Shown here: in pieces, positions 22,301 through 33,589 of the stretch | Layout: each line of letters begins with the position of its first letter | Position numbering within the stretch: position 1 is the first letter of the stretch | DNA from: Bostrychus sinensis | Taxonomy: Eukaryota; Chordata; Actinopteri; Gobiiformes; Eleotridae | Direction: 5' to 3' | Assembly (NCBI GenBank): GCA_020698575.1 | Contig: CM036251.1 | Coordinates: 14,362,288-14,426,287 of the forward strand | DNA: 64,000 nt | Program-made: the position numbers and the translations under genes | The notes under the pieces: model-generated | The model's input: only the letters and a program-made list of their open reading frames with translations | Database searches by the model: none | Told to the model about the DNA's origin: nothing

Positions 22301-25300
22301 TATGGGGGATAATATTATCTATCCACATTTTTTCTTACCTGAAGGTGCTCCAACCCAGGCCAAACCCAAAACACCATCATCAAAGTCTCTGTCCGTAAAA
22401 ACATAGGCCAAACAGTAGTCGTCGTGATTCTGCTCCGAGTTCAGCTCCAGAAACTTCTCCACTCCGATGTTGGCAAAACGAAATGGGTTGGACCGGTCCC
22501 TCTCATCACTGGTGGTGTTAATCTACACAGGGACATAGAGAAACAACAGAATTTGGATGAAAGGCAGTGGTCAAATCTGAAAGGTACTATGGACTATATG
22601 ACTCACCCGGATCCTTTTAACCATGAAGCTGATATTTCGAATGCCCATGAAGTCGGTTCCCTGATAAATTGCATCGATGGCCTTGACATGACTGGAGATC
22701 TGAGAGAAGATGGAGAGAAATAAGAAGTGTTGGTAAAGAAGATTTAGACAAGGTTACTTTTTATCGCAAAACACAAGGGTAGAGACAGATATCTTTAGAT
22801 GGGCGGCATTAAAACATTTATATCTAAAAAAAAGTCCTTATCATAACTATTTGTTAAATATAGAAAGATTAATATGAATTGTTCAAAATGCACCTCTAAT
22901 AGATTAATTACATTATTAATCTTTCCTTTTGGCTTTTCCCTTTCAGGGACACCACAGCAAATCATCTCCCTCCTGGCGTGCACTGAGTTGTATACCATTT
23001 TTTAAATTAGGGTTTTACACTGGATGCCCTTCCTGAGACAACATTCTCCAGTTATCCGGGCTTGGAACTGGCACAAAGAGTACACTGGTTTGTAACCCCC
23101 TGTACATTGTACTGGGGCCAAGTCAGATAACTATGAGCAACAGAGAATCTTTTATACCTAAAAGCTGATCCACCTTATCAATGTAGTCTTGTTCATTAGA
23201 CTTTATTAAAGAAAGACAGATTTGTATTATAACAACCATTTGCTCAAAATATCTAATAAATTTATAACTACGAGTGTAACAATAGCTTTTTGCATCAATA
23301 CTATACATATTGATTAGAATTGTTTTGATTTGATCAAGAGTGATATTGGCTAATTTACAACAATATAATTCCATGCAGTTCAACGCATCATATTGATACA
23401 ATCTATACAGCAACCTTTTGCCAAAAATCATAGTATACTCTCAGATTTAGCATTGCGGACAGGGTTGATTATGTACAGCAGACAGAGAGCAAAGAAAAGT
23501 TAACATAACATTTTAATTAAATAAAAACACAAAAATTATGTCCAAAAAGACGCATCTGGTTTTATTTTACATGCAAATTTCTAATAGATATTTCCTCTCT
23601 TATAGATTTTTTCTATGTATATCAATATACACTGCCTATAAAACAATACGATTCGAAGTGAACTGATGTAGTTGTTTCGTAGGAATAAAAAAAATCAATA
23701 TATCAATTTAATAACTGTACCATTACACCAATGTTTATAGCCTTTTTTTTTTGTTGCTTTCCTTTAGGCTTTATTTTTAGGTTGTCACAGGTGTGCAGTG
23801 ACTTATATATTAATTTAGCATAGGTATTACATCAGATGTTCTCCCTGGCGCAACCCTCTTCATTTCTCCAGGCTTGAAACTGGCACAAAGAGAACACTGG
23901 CTTTAGACCCCTTGTGACTGTATTAGAGCTATTACATTATTGAACAACATTAATTAATAAAAGATGTATGCGTTTAATTATTTCACAGTCAAAGTTATAC
24001 TTTTTATTAGATGAAATGTTGCTAAACAAATGTATGCCTCAAAAACTGAACCAAAAATGTATAACTTAACTTAAATAATTTAACATGTGTATTAAATTTA
24101 CTGTTTGAGGTCATCTTGCCTACCTGTGCTGACTGACAACTATAAGCGGTTTGTAGTAACATTAATTGAATTTTAATGTAGTGTTTTAACATAAATTATT
24201 TATTGGCACAGTATGTACATAGAAACTTGCATGTGATTTAAACTGATGGTTGCTGGAGTTGCTGATTATGAGAAGAAAAAGCTGGTTTACAAGGGTGTTT
24301 TGTGTCCCTCTAATTATAGTAGCGATGATTCATGATTTGCACCTACAACGTGTTATTCAAATGAACCTTGTTACTGTAAAAAACGTGCCCGCAAACGAGA
24401 CAAAGGTGTGCAGTGAGCGCTGTACCTGTGCAATGACGGCCTCTCTGGTCTTGTAGTACTTGTAGAAGAGGTGGTCCGTCTGAATAAAGAGCTGGCACGT
24501 GTTTTTCTCAGCCTGAGCCATCCTCCTCCTCCTCAGCAGCACCGGCCCTTCAGAGTCCTCGTCAGTGTGGAGCTCCTGGAGTACGCACAAATGAGTTTTT
24601 GAAATGGGTTTAGTAAAATGTAACATATGAAATATAACCCGCAGTGTTACCCACAGCACTTAACAATTAAAATGGCCATCTTGGCAACAAGCATCTACAC
24701 CCTGACTACCTGGCAATATACTGTATGTTAGTAATGGCCTATTTAAAAAGCTTATTGTAACTCTTTTGTGGCACAATGTTTATGTTAAGTTTATTTTTAT
24801 TTTATTTAATATGGGACAGTGCACTTTAATTAACATGTTCATCTGTCCAGCATGTAAATGTGCCAGAGCTAGCCAAACAGGCTAATTTTTATCTGTAATC
24901 AAATTGGCAGGTTGATGGTGTTTAGATGATTTTGATTTTTTAAACACAATTTGTTACCACATTAGAAAGATTTTCTGTGGGAAACACTGGAACAAATATG
25001 ACATTTTACATAAATATGGCCATAATAACTTTAAACAAACTGTCTATGTACATTAAAAATTATATGGTGTATTACATGTACAGTGTATTTCTTATTGTAG
25101 TTTACCCTAGTTGTTACTGTCTTCAATATTTAAAAGTGCAAAAATCTGTAAATGAAAATTGCATGCCCTGTAGGTTTACTAAAAAAACATAAACATACAA
25201 AATCATGACATTTCCAGGGCCTCAAAAAAGAATTTATGGATATCAATGACTTAAAAAAAAAAAAAAAAAAGACTAGGACTGGGTGCCGTTAAACAATATC

Positions 25301-28300
25301 TTTGTGGTATCGAAAGAAAAGTTACAATACTACTGGTATTGTAAAAATATTTTTTATTCAATACCAAGTTTCAATACCTAGTGGGACATTTAATGTTCGT
25401 TTGCATGTATGAATCAAATAAATAACAATAATAATAATAATAAATCTTACAAACTACTGGTTTTAACTTACAGCTAAACATTTTGCTCCAAGAACCAGTC
25501 TTTTATTCAACATTATTGTGTTTTATGTTAGTAGAAGATGAATTAGTGCACCATAGGTATCAGAAAAAGTATTGCATGTAGTGTATTAAAAAACAGATAT
25601 CATTTAAGTACTGGTATAGAAAAAGCTGAATGGTACCCAGCTCTTCTCAACACTGACCAAACAAAGCTCACACAAGTTAATAAAGTATAAAGATATAGTC
25701 CTTGTTTCTGATATCTTTATACCTTGAGTGGCTCTTCTACCCCAGAGGCCTGAAACTTCCTCATTCGTTCAAACACGGAGCTATTAGCACAGCCTCCCTC
25801 TGGGCCGTACTTGTGTGGGTAGTCTGAGGGTGAGAGAGACACAACACCGTTAGGATTATGGCAGATAATGTCAGCCACTTAACCCACTGAGTCACTCTAT
25901 TTGTAGCGCCAATCACGATCAGCTAATGGACGTACTTACAGGCTTCTTGAGCTAGGCTTTTCTGTGTGAGGCCTCACCTCTCTGTGGCTGTTATTAGCAA
26001 TTTCCTCTTACGTTTATGTTTAACATGGCCTTGAGTGACATACTCTACACAGATCATTTAAAATTACTGGGTACAAGTAGTGTCGAGAAGGACGCTCGAT
26101 GCTCAATTTAAGTTCACACTAGGGCTGTGTATTATTAAGAACCTGGCAATGCATTAAATGTCACAATACATATGTACATATCGATCCCAATTCTGTAAGA
26201 AAGACAATATATGTTGTGATGTTCCTTAACCATATGATTTGGGAAAACCTGATCTATATACTAGTACACCAATACATGCACAAAACATTTTAATAATCTG
26301 AACAGTGGCTACTGCAGCTGTATCACACAAAGAAGTATCCTTTTTCCCAAATAAGCAACAAAATATGGGGTTTGGAGTAAAACCTGCCAAAGTATCCAAT
26401 GATTCACTGTGGAAACCTCTGAAGAAAATAGTGAGGAAAAACTCGTCACCTCCAGTGAGGGGCCATTGTCCTCAAATCATTTTTAAGCATGTGGCCTTCA
26501 ATGATGAGTTTGGACACCCCCAGTCAAGCCCAATAAGATACTGCACTATTTTCCCGAATCTATTTTTGCTTGCACGCCTAGTACATACTGTTTAAATGAA
26601 TCAGTCACCCAAGAAAATGTCCGTGTTACTAAACTAATGACCACCCAGGGTATATCTCTATCCCTGTGGGGCGATCACACCAGCTTGTCGCCGTCAGCTG
26701 AGCTAACCCAGCCATACACTTTTCCAATCATACATTAGCATATTTGTGCATCTTATTACACACAGCCAATGATTACCAGCAAATTGCCTGTCAAACTGTG
26801 GCTAGAGCTGGTGGGACTTACGTATGTCGTCTTCATGGTAAATGACAGAGTGGAAAGGCACGTTTTTGCCCTCTAGGTATCTGTCGGCAGGCTCCACGTA
26901 GTAAGTACCATGATAGCTCTGAATGAAGCCCTCGAACTTGCCATCCACAATGGAGCCATGTGTTAAGGTATTTTTCTCACCTGGCAATTCAAAGTACACA
27001 AGTATTAGAACAATGTAAATATAAATTCTGCCTGTTTTAAGGATATACAGTACTGTGCAAACTGTTTTTGACAGGTTAAAGAAGGCTATGAACAAAGAAA
27101 GGGGCATAAATGTACAAAAAATATGACCTGTGCACTGGTTCTATCTCACAATGGTCCAGATATATTGCACAGATCTGGACTCAAAGTCAAAGATTTCAGG
27201 GGTAAATGAGCCACAAAACCCTTATATGTTGCAAAGTTTAAAAATAAATCTACAAAAACTAATCATTTGTTCTTTTATTGAGTGAAGTTAGTATCTTGGG
27301 TTCATGTCAAAACGGTGTCCTCCAAAATTTTCAGAACAATAAAAAAATACAATTTGGTATTTGCACTCTTGGTTAACAGCCTTCTTCACACAAAACGTCT
27401 GCACTGTAGTGTAATGGAATATCATATTGAATGGACTAATAATTTTGTTCTATGTGTAAATCTCACCATAAATTTCTCCAGTGTAGATATGAGAGGTATC
27501 AAAAGGAATCTCTTCTCCTGAAACATCTACCTTCAAATCTTGAGCAAATAAGGAGGTATCCCTCTTCATGCGCAAGTTAAAATGCCTGAAGGGTAAGAAA
27601 AACAAAATAAAACAAATGAAAATGAAATGTGTGAATATGCCAGTTAGACACAGGGCGCCATTATCTACATCCCTAACTTATTATTATGGCAGACAATTAT
27701 TTAAAACCAAAATTGAGTATCTCATAAAATGTTTATTACAAAATCATGTCAAATAAAATAGATAAATGCTTTGAATATTTCCCTCAGTGTGCACTCTATC
27801 AGTGTACTTACTGTTAATCAAACTACTGAAATAAATTCATTTTTCTACCATATTCTTATTCATTGTTGTAGTATTTGCTTCTACAATGGCCCAAAACTGT
27901 CAAATGACATAATTTATGTGGTTAAAGGGTGTTTCTTTAGACCACAGTGTGAATCAGAATTTGGGCTCACTTCAGGGAAATCAGTGATACTCAACAAGCC
28001 TTTGAGAAAATGCAAATGAATTTCAGTAAAAAAAAAAAAAGAAGGATGAAAGGGAAGGCATGTTTAGCAGACAAACAAAAAGACATTATCTAAAAAGGGA
28101 AGCTACACTTTTTTATCTCCCATAAAAGAGCAAACACTGGTGTAAATTAGCACATCTTGAAACAATGGTGTTTTGTTGATGAAACATATGTGAAAAAAAC
28201 AAAGATGTTACAGTAAACCTTCGGTCTCATGTAACACCTACACACTGCTCTTATTGTGTGCTTGTAATGTGGGCAAGTTACAGTCTCTCAGATCAGCAGC

Positions 28301-31300
28301 TTAATTAACAACACTTATAGAGAAGTCTTTGTGTAAAGTACAAATCTGCAGCAATATGGTCGGGATTCCCATCATAGCAAAATGTAGTGCAGGAAGTAAA
28401 CCTCCTAAGACGGCCGTAAAAATGTCCACATGCACGGTTAATAGGACATCATAAGAATAATAGTTTGTGTTTATTCTAAGCCATATTTTTGCAGAGTACA
28501 AGGCTATTGTTACTGCCTGAAAATGAACCTTACTTCTGATAATGCTTGTATCTTGCAGTGGGATAATATACCAAAATAGCTGGATGACTTAAGCATAAAT
28601 GTAAAGGTTTGTTGCATATACTGTATTTACTAACTATTCTGCATCATGGAATAGGCTAAACCAAGTTTATTGTGGAATTTGAAAATCCAGTGCCAATATG
28701 AACAAAATCTAATACCTGCCCTTAAAAAGAAATACTCAAAACCTTGATTTTGACATTTTCAAATTTTATGTTTTCAGTACTTTTAGAACCTTGAGATAGC
28801 CTGAAATAAACACCATTAGAGAGCATGTTTATACACATCTGAACTAAGCAATGATCTAATTCACTACTAAAGCTGTACTTCATATTTTTATCTATAAAAG
28901 ATGATGTTGAGGCGAATATTGCTGTAAAAAGGTACAAACGGGAACACAGTGTCTCTTTGCCGTGAGCTCATAGACGAGAGAATCTGATACAGTGATTTCA
29001 AAAGGACACTCTCTTAAATCATTGTTTGTTGGTAGACGTTTGCTGTCCTCTTTCCATTAAAAACCATGAGTGTTTGGAAAAAGGCAGGCCTCACCACATT
29101 CACAACGATAGCAATGAAAGCCAAGATCCCAGCCAGATGGTCCTGACTCTGTCATGGAGAGTGTAGATGCATTCAACCACACCACCTCTTCAAAAGGCTG
29201 GCTGCAAAACCAAGACTATCTGCACTTAAAGGCAAAGCACCATTCAGGCTTTCAGCATTTCGAGAAAAATAACCACTATTTCACATAAACATAAGACATA
29301 AGGACTTCATTACACATTTAACCCACGTTAAACAAAGCATTTGTAAAGGTAAGGATTCTTAATATTGTTTCACAAACTCAACAGCAAAATACACTGCACC
29401 GACACCTACTACAACACCTAAAACACAACTTATTGATACGTTTTATACAAACATGAATGTATTCCCAATATTGTTTAAGAGCAGGCAGAAGGTTCTATTA
29501 TTTTTAATTTGTGTGCATCTCAGTTATCTAAAACATAAAATATAAAGAATAAACATTGACAAACCTTCCATGGGCATGAAAATCTAAATGGAGGAATTTG
29601 TCTTCATGGGAGAGCGCCCTCTTGGCTCTTTGATGGTTGTGGTGAACAAGCTCTGTGTCGTAGGACAGTCCTTCATAGTGCAAGATGTACTTGTTTAGAG
29701 GATTTCTATAGTGTCCTGTTGAGAAAAAAAATATCTATGAGCACAATATTTATAAATTTCAATACAACTTTATCAGAACACAATTACTGCGCATAACAGA
29801 AGCATAAGAGTTTTGTATTATTATTATTGTGATTTATAATAGTACAGATGAGTTTTTACAATTTAATACATCTATTTAAATGTTTTATTACTTATTGTAC
29901 ATAAATAGTGTTGCTTCCTCTACACTGACCTGACTCATTAACTTAATATCTACAAAATACATTTATTATTAGTAGAAATTTGTCATTCTAATACAAAATC
30001 TCTAGTAATTGGCCTTCCATGTGGTTTAAGAACAAACAAGCTATGCATATTGTTCTGTGACATTATTGGTAAATTATGATAAATATGTACCATGTGGTGT
30101 TTCAGTCAAAGTGCTGCACATTAATACGGCTGCATAATACCAAGCATATCATTTCAGAAGATAACTGCAGGTTCAATGTGGGGACAAAGTTGAGTGAAGC
30201 CAGCTTGATGCTCTCACACACCCATTTTAATAGCCCCAAATGCCAGAATCCAAGGATACAGTAAACCCACTGAAAGCAATCAAGAGCAATTTTACACATT
30301 TACTTGTGAGCTGACATGTTTACAAATTGTTTACAAATGAACAAACACACTAAAGGTTGACAAAAAGGTCAAAAACCTGTGTGACTACACTCCGACTTTT
30401 TGTAATCTAGAAAAGCAACACACACCAAACAATCCTTTTAACGCAATGCAAAATTATACTGAAAATGGCTAAAGATCAATAAATTTTATGAAATATAATA
30501 GAAGATAATAATGAAGATAATAAAAAAAATGTATAAGTTAAACTAACCTGGCTTTTTATTTTCACATCTTACCACAGTTAATTTAACAGTTTAATGCAAT
30601 TGTTTCCTGTCAATATTTTCGATACAAAAACTACAGCATTTCAATGTGATCTAGAAAGAATAATCCAGAACATAAATTGTTTTGATATTGAGTTAAACGC
30701 TAAAATGCTGTAATATATTTGAAAAATGTATAATTTTAACACATTTTAGTACAATGGTTAATCACCCAGAAAGAATTCAGTTGTGATGGATAGAAGGCGA
30801 TACCTTACTGATGTAAAGACTGTGTTCAGTGTTGAACATGTCTTAAGCTTGGCCTGTTGCCGTCATGTAAACAGCCCTCAGTCTATTTAAGTCACACATA
30901 TGGCAGATTTGGAAACACGCGTAACAACAGCCCTCCACATCACAGAATAATCATTTTGCCACCAAAAGCAGTGGGTGGTGGGACTGAAGGGAATGGGATT
31001 TTTGAGCACCTCCATTTCAACAAATGCTTGTCGTTTAAAAAGAAAGTCACACATTTAAAAAGGAAACTTCAGTGGCTAGGAGGTTTAAATAGCATTTCTG
31101 AAGGGTCATACTTTTATAGCTCTATAGAAAAATTACATGCGGCATAAAGAATATGCACATAATTAGTACTCTGTGATGGGTAATTATACTGGACCAGCAA
31201 ACCATAGATGACTGGTTTCTATGTAATTTAGTAACAAAGATGAGTAAGTACACCAAGCTTGAGCTACTTCCCCAGTTCATGTGCGTTATGAAATATTCAA

Positions 31301-32294
31301 CCATAACCATTGAATTTTTTATTGAGGTGACTATGAGAAGTGAAGGCCATGACTGTTCAAGATGCCTTAATGTCTCAGATTGTAGACAAACAAATACAAA
31401 AGCCATGATTTATAAACAACATTTCTACAAACACAGGAGTTCTCAGAACTGGAATTATGTAATAAAGTGCTGGCAAAATAATTTATTCTTTTCATCCATG
31501 TACAGTTTTGGATATAAAGGAACATCATATCCACATTTAACCTATAATGGTTAAATCACTGAATCACCTTAGGGACATCCTAGCACTGTAGACATGTAAC
31601 ACGTTTACATCGTGTACATTAGATAAATATTGATTAAATTGAAAATATACAGTTCGTAATTAACATGTAGATTAGAATAATATTATGTGAACTACAATTA
31701 TAAATGTAACAAATCTATAGAAATATCTGATCAGGCTGCGTTAGATACATCAACGCCAGAAGCCGTGCAATCAAACTGATAAAGGTGGAAACATACAGAC
31801 AACATCGTGTCTTGTGAAAGACTTATTTGTCCTCTTGAATAAAAAGATTAGGGCTAAAATGTTAGCTCAAAGCTAGCAGTCCGTTTAGCAGTCGGCATCT
31901 CCATCTTCTCATAACAATGGCTGTCGGCGCTGTCCGCACGATAACAACAAAACCCACACAAACCGCACAATCAAACGGTGACAGCGCGCACAAATAATTT
32001 ACCATCACTGGCTTGTTTCAATTATTGGCACAAATAAAAGAGAGCCCCTGTGTACAGTAGCATTAGCTAGACATAAGCATTACGGCAAAAGGGTGCAGTC
32101 TTCTTCATAACAAGCAGGCCTTGCTGATCCTTTGCGTTAGCTAACGGGCTACCAGCCTTTCAGCTCCTCTCTGCCGCTTCATGAATTTAACACAACTTAC
32201 AAGGGTTCCTCTACATGTTTCACTCACCTTGGGTGTAGTTAAGAAAGTAAACGAAGAGGAAAAGTTTAAGAAGGACCATATCTGACAAATCCAT
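16393..32294 (-). CDS. adam10: ADAM10 metalloprotease (alpha-secretase, Kuzbanian), 797 aa
   Basis: Sixteen coding exons, phase-consistent (high to low): 32294-32228, 29715-29565, 27585-27467, 26980-26822, 25823-25723, 24575-24426, 22699-22607, 22522-22339, 21573-21410, 21286-21103, 20456-20306, 20156-19973, 19876-19768, 18527-18307, 18214-18088 and 16622-16393. ADAM10 is a type I membrane zinc protease that sheds Notch, APP, cadherins and others. Visible features are an N-terminal hydrophobic signal, the cysteine switch in KYGPEGGC (C177), a furin site RRRR (214-217), the zinc site HEVGHNFGSPH (387-397, its third His starting the next exon), the Met turn IMYARATSG, disintegrin and Cys-rich exons, a membrane helix (about 683-703) and a PKLPPPKPLP SH3-ligand segment. 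The tail ends RENYQMGQMRR as in other vertebrates, but about 40 His/Gly/Gln residues are inserted before it. Start at 32294; an ATG at 32279 (MVLLKLF) matches the human start equally well. Confidence 0.97.
16806..17532. mobile_element. TTAA-type MITE, copy 2, interrupted by a nested transposon
   Basis: Bounded by TTAA at 16802-16805 and 17533-17536 with ends AGGGACTATAAGC and GCTTCCAGTATCT. It matches the 272-bp copy at 697-968 but is longer because the 332-bp element at 16967-17298 has inserted into it. It lies in the last adam10 intron. Confidence 0.7.
16967..17298. mobile_element. Non-autonomous transposon (CAGGGTTC family), nested
   Basis: Termini CGGGGTTTCTGCAGGG and CCCTGCAGACACCCTG are inverted. 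TTATG is repeated at 16962-16966 and 17299-17303. The interior resembles the 749-bp copy at 2072-2820 (TACGCCTTTGAGCATTTAAG, AATTTAAGACTTTTTAAGGC). The host MITE reads through cleanly once this insert is removed. Confidence 0.75.
17580..17670 (-). mobile_element. tRNA-like sequence (SINE head or tRNA pseudogene)
   Basis: The minus strand reads GTAGCTCAGTTGCTAGAGCA, an A-box/D-arm-like stretch, followed some 45 bases later by GACTGAGTCC, a weak B-box match. It does not fold into a convincing complete tRNA by eye, so a degraded tRNA-derived repeat is more likely than a working tRNA gene. Confidence 0.35.
18790..18915 (-). mobile_element. RTE-tailed SINE-like repeat, partial
   Basis: Contains CCAGGCTTGGGACTGGTACA and AAGAGTACACTAGCTAGTGA, the diagnostic phrases of the family described at 5812-5985. 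It lies in an adam10 intron. Confidence 0.5.
19010..19653. mobile_element. Non-autonomous transposon, 644 bp, CAGGGTTCATACA ends
   Basis: Begins CAGGGTTCATACACTTTTT and ends CATGACTGTACGAACCCTG, an inverted pair. TATAAG is repeated at 19004-19009 and 19654-19659. Internally it has CCAAAACTTT/AAAATTTCCAGGACC-type mirror sequence. It lies in adam10 between exons 13 and 14. Confidence 0.75.
20773..20970. mobile_element. Tc1-like element, internally deleted
   Basis: Opens GATCAGGTATAACACTGTGA and closes with GTGGTCATAATGTTATGCCT, the two inverted ends of the Tc1 family seen at 11644. Almost all of the transposase region is missing. Confidence 0.6.
22000..22250. mobile_element. Foldback MITE with AAATATTTCAAGC arms
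   Basis: The left arm (CATATTTCAAGCATTTTTTA to CTGTGATGATTAT) and right arm (ATAATCATCACAG to GCTTCAAATATTTCACTC) form a long inverted repeat. Relatives lie at 27765-27810 (half), 47705-48010 and 52420-52580. Confidence 0.6.
22925..23125 (-). mobile_element. RTE-tailed SINE-like repeat
   Basis: Contains GGCTTTTCCCTTTCAGGGAC, CACAGCAAATCATCTCCCTC, GGATGCCCTTCCTGAGACAA and GGCACAAAGAGTACACTGGT, nearly the whole consensus of this family. Confidence 0.6.
23760..23950 (-). mobile_element. RTE-tailed SINE-like repeat
   Basis: Contains TTAGCATAGGTATTACATCA, CTGGCGCAACCCTCTTCATT and CTGGCACAAAGAGAACACTG. The tail part is degraded. Located between adam10 exons 6 and 7. Confidence 0.5.
25271..25645. 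mobile_element. CTGGGT-ended dispersed repeat, copy A
   Basis: Opens CTGGGTGCCGTTAAACAATA and closes GAATGGTACCCAGC, short inverted ends. It aligns along its length with 63253-63612 (shared AATATCTTTGTGGTAT, TTTGCATGTAT and ATCAAATAAATAAC). Non-coding, probably a MITE. Confidence 0.6.
27048..27240. mobile_element. TA-type MITE with tRNA-like core, copy 3 (truncated, reversed)
   Basis: CAGTACTGTGCAAACTG after TA, then on the minus strand GGCTCATTTACCCCTGAAAT and GACTTTGAGTCCAGATC, the same tRNA-like core as copies at 3489 and 14549. The far terminus is lost. Confidence 0.55.
27586..29564 (-). other. adam10 intron 2: little structure
   Basis: AT-rich intron. Apart from a half foldback element near 27765-27810 and A-runs near 28030, nothing is recognised. 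A short GC-richer patch at 29085-29215 has no matching splice partners and was not called as an exon. Confidence 0.5.
29716..32227 (-). other. adam10 intron 1: no feature recognised
   Basis: A 2.5 kb intron between the signal-peptide exon and the prodomain. It is AT-rich in its distal part and becomes more GC-balanced above about 31850 as it nears the promoter. No repeat family or exon was identified. Confidence 0.5.
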
Positions 32295-32403
32295 TGTTAG
32301 AGCATTGATACCGTTTTCACTTTATTGTCCTACTTAGATAGGCGCAGACGCCCTGTGTGTTTATTGCAGCTTCCTCTCATCGCCTCCTCTCTCTCCAGCG
32401 TCC

Positions 32404-32411
32404 TGACGTCA
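32404..32411. promoter_or_regulatory. Perfect palindromic CRE (TGACGTCA) upstream of adam10
   Basis: TGACGTCA lies 110 bp upstream of the first adam10 ATG, in a GC-richer stretch expected to be the core promoter or 5' UTR. The motif is the full CREB/ATF site. Function is inferred from position only. Confidence 0.45.
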
Positions 32412-32454
32412 GACGCACGGACACTGGCATCCCTTCCCCCATGAACCAGGCCTG

Positions 32455-32745
32455 CACTCCCCTCACAGAGACATGTATGCACACAGCATCACACACAGAA
32501 CTCCCTTCACATACACACGTATGCCCACAGCATCACACCCAAGACTCCCTTCATAGACACATATATGCACACAGCATCACACCCAGGACTCCCTTCATAG
32601 ACACATATATGCACACAGCATCACACCCAGGACTCCCTTCATAGACACATATATGCACACAGCATCACACCCAGGCCTGCACTCTCTTCACAGACAGGCG
32701 TATGCACACAGCATCACACCCAGGCCTACACTCAGTCCAGGAACA
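32455..32745. repeat. 44-bp minisatellite, about six units
   Basis: The anchor ATGCACACAGCATCACAC-type phrase starts at 32477, 32521, 32565, 32609 and 32653, exactly 44 bp apart, with a looser copy at 32702. The two central units are nearly identical. There are no unique spacers, so it is not CRISPR-like. It lies just upstream of the adam10 promoter and downstream of fan1. Confidence 0.9.
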
Positions 32746-33589
32746 CAGCATCACTCCTGAAGAAGTGATGTAGGCAGCATGTCTATATTTAGGACTTCCT
32801 ACCACACAAGACTTATCCAGATGCCATCAGTGACGAGAATACGTTATCACTATTACTACAGTTCAGTCTACATAACTGCACTTGAGTGTTACACACTTTA
32901 GATTTTTTTTAAAGATTGTAATTTATTTTTCTTTAGCTTACTTACACATGTATTACACATTTAATTAACAGTTAATTACAGTCAAATGGTAACAAATCTG
33001 TAATGAATCACCAAAAATCACAATATTGCCACATCATACATATAGTACATGCATTTTCTTAAATGCATTTAGTTCCTAGATCATTAATAGTGTTTTAGTG
33101 GCATCTGTAATAGCTCTTTTGGAGCGTTCTCATAATTTAGAGAAAAGTACATTTTGTTTCTTAAACGCTGCCTGGTATCTTGTTCTAGTGTATCAACACA
33201 GCATTTACTTAAATAAACTCATAGAGCTTTAATACGTTGATATAAATGTGTTTTTGTTGCTTGGCAACCAAAGATCATAAAAATAGTGCAGCAGAAAACA
33301 GAGATACTCCATCAGTTTTATATGGTTGTTTGATCTATTTCCTGTCATGCATCAGGCCTGATTACGCGCCTGCTATTTAGGATAGTGGTAATTCTCTGGT
33401 GATCTACTCTGTTTGGAAGTAAGGGAATCCATGAAGGCATCCGCATTAGCTATAAAATGTAAATAAAATTACATTTGTAATATATTTTCAGCGTCTGCAA
33501 TGTTGTAATATTTTTCTGAAGCTTTTCAAATGACGCTTTCTCTAACCACACTTTACTACTCTGGAAGTCCGTCAGTTTCTTCTGTGCAT

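Noticed and set aside
29085..29215. Possible extra adam10 exon in intron 2
   Set aside because: GC-richer than its surroundings and with a short hydrophobic frame, but no acceptor/donor pair fits the adam10 phase, and exons 2 and 3 join without it.
32357..32644. Open frame of 95 codons across the 44-bp repeats on the plus strand
   Set aside because: 44 is not a multiple of three and the frame simply tracks the minisatellite. No start context, splice sites or family resemblance.
32455..32745. Possible CRISPR-like regular repeat
   Set aside because: Units are contiguous with no unique spacers and the genome is a vertebrate. It is a minisatellite.
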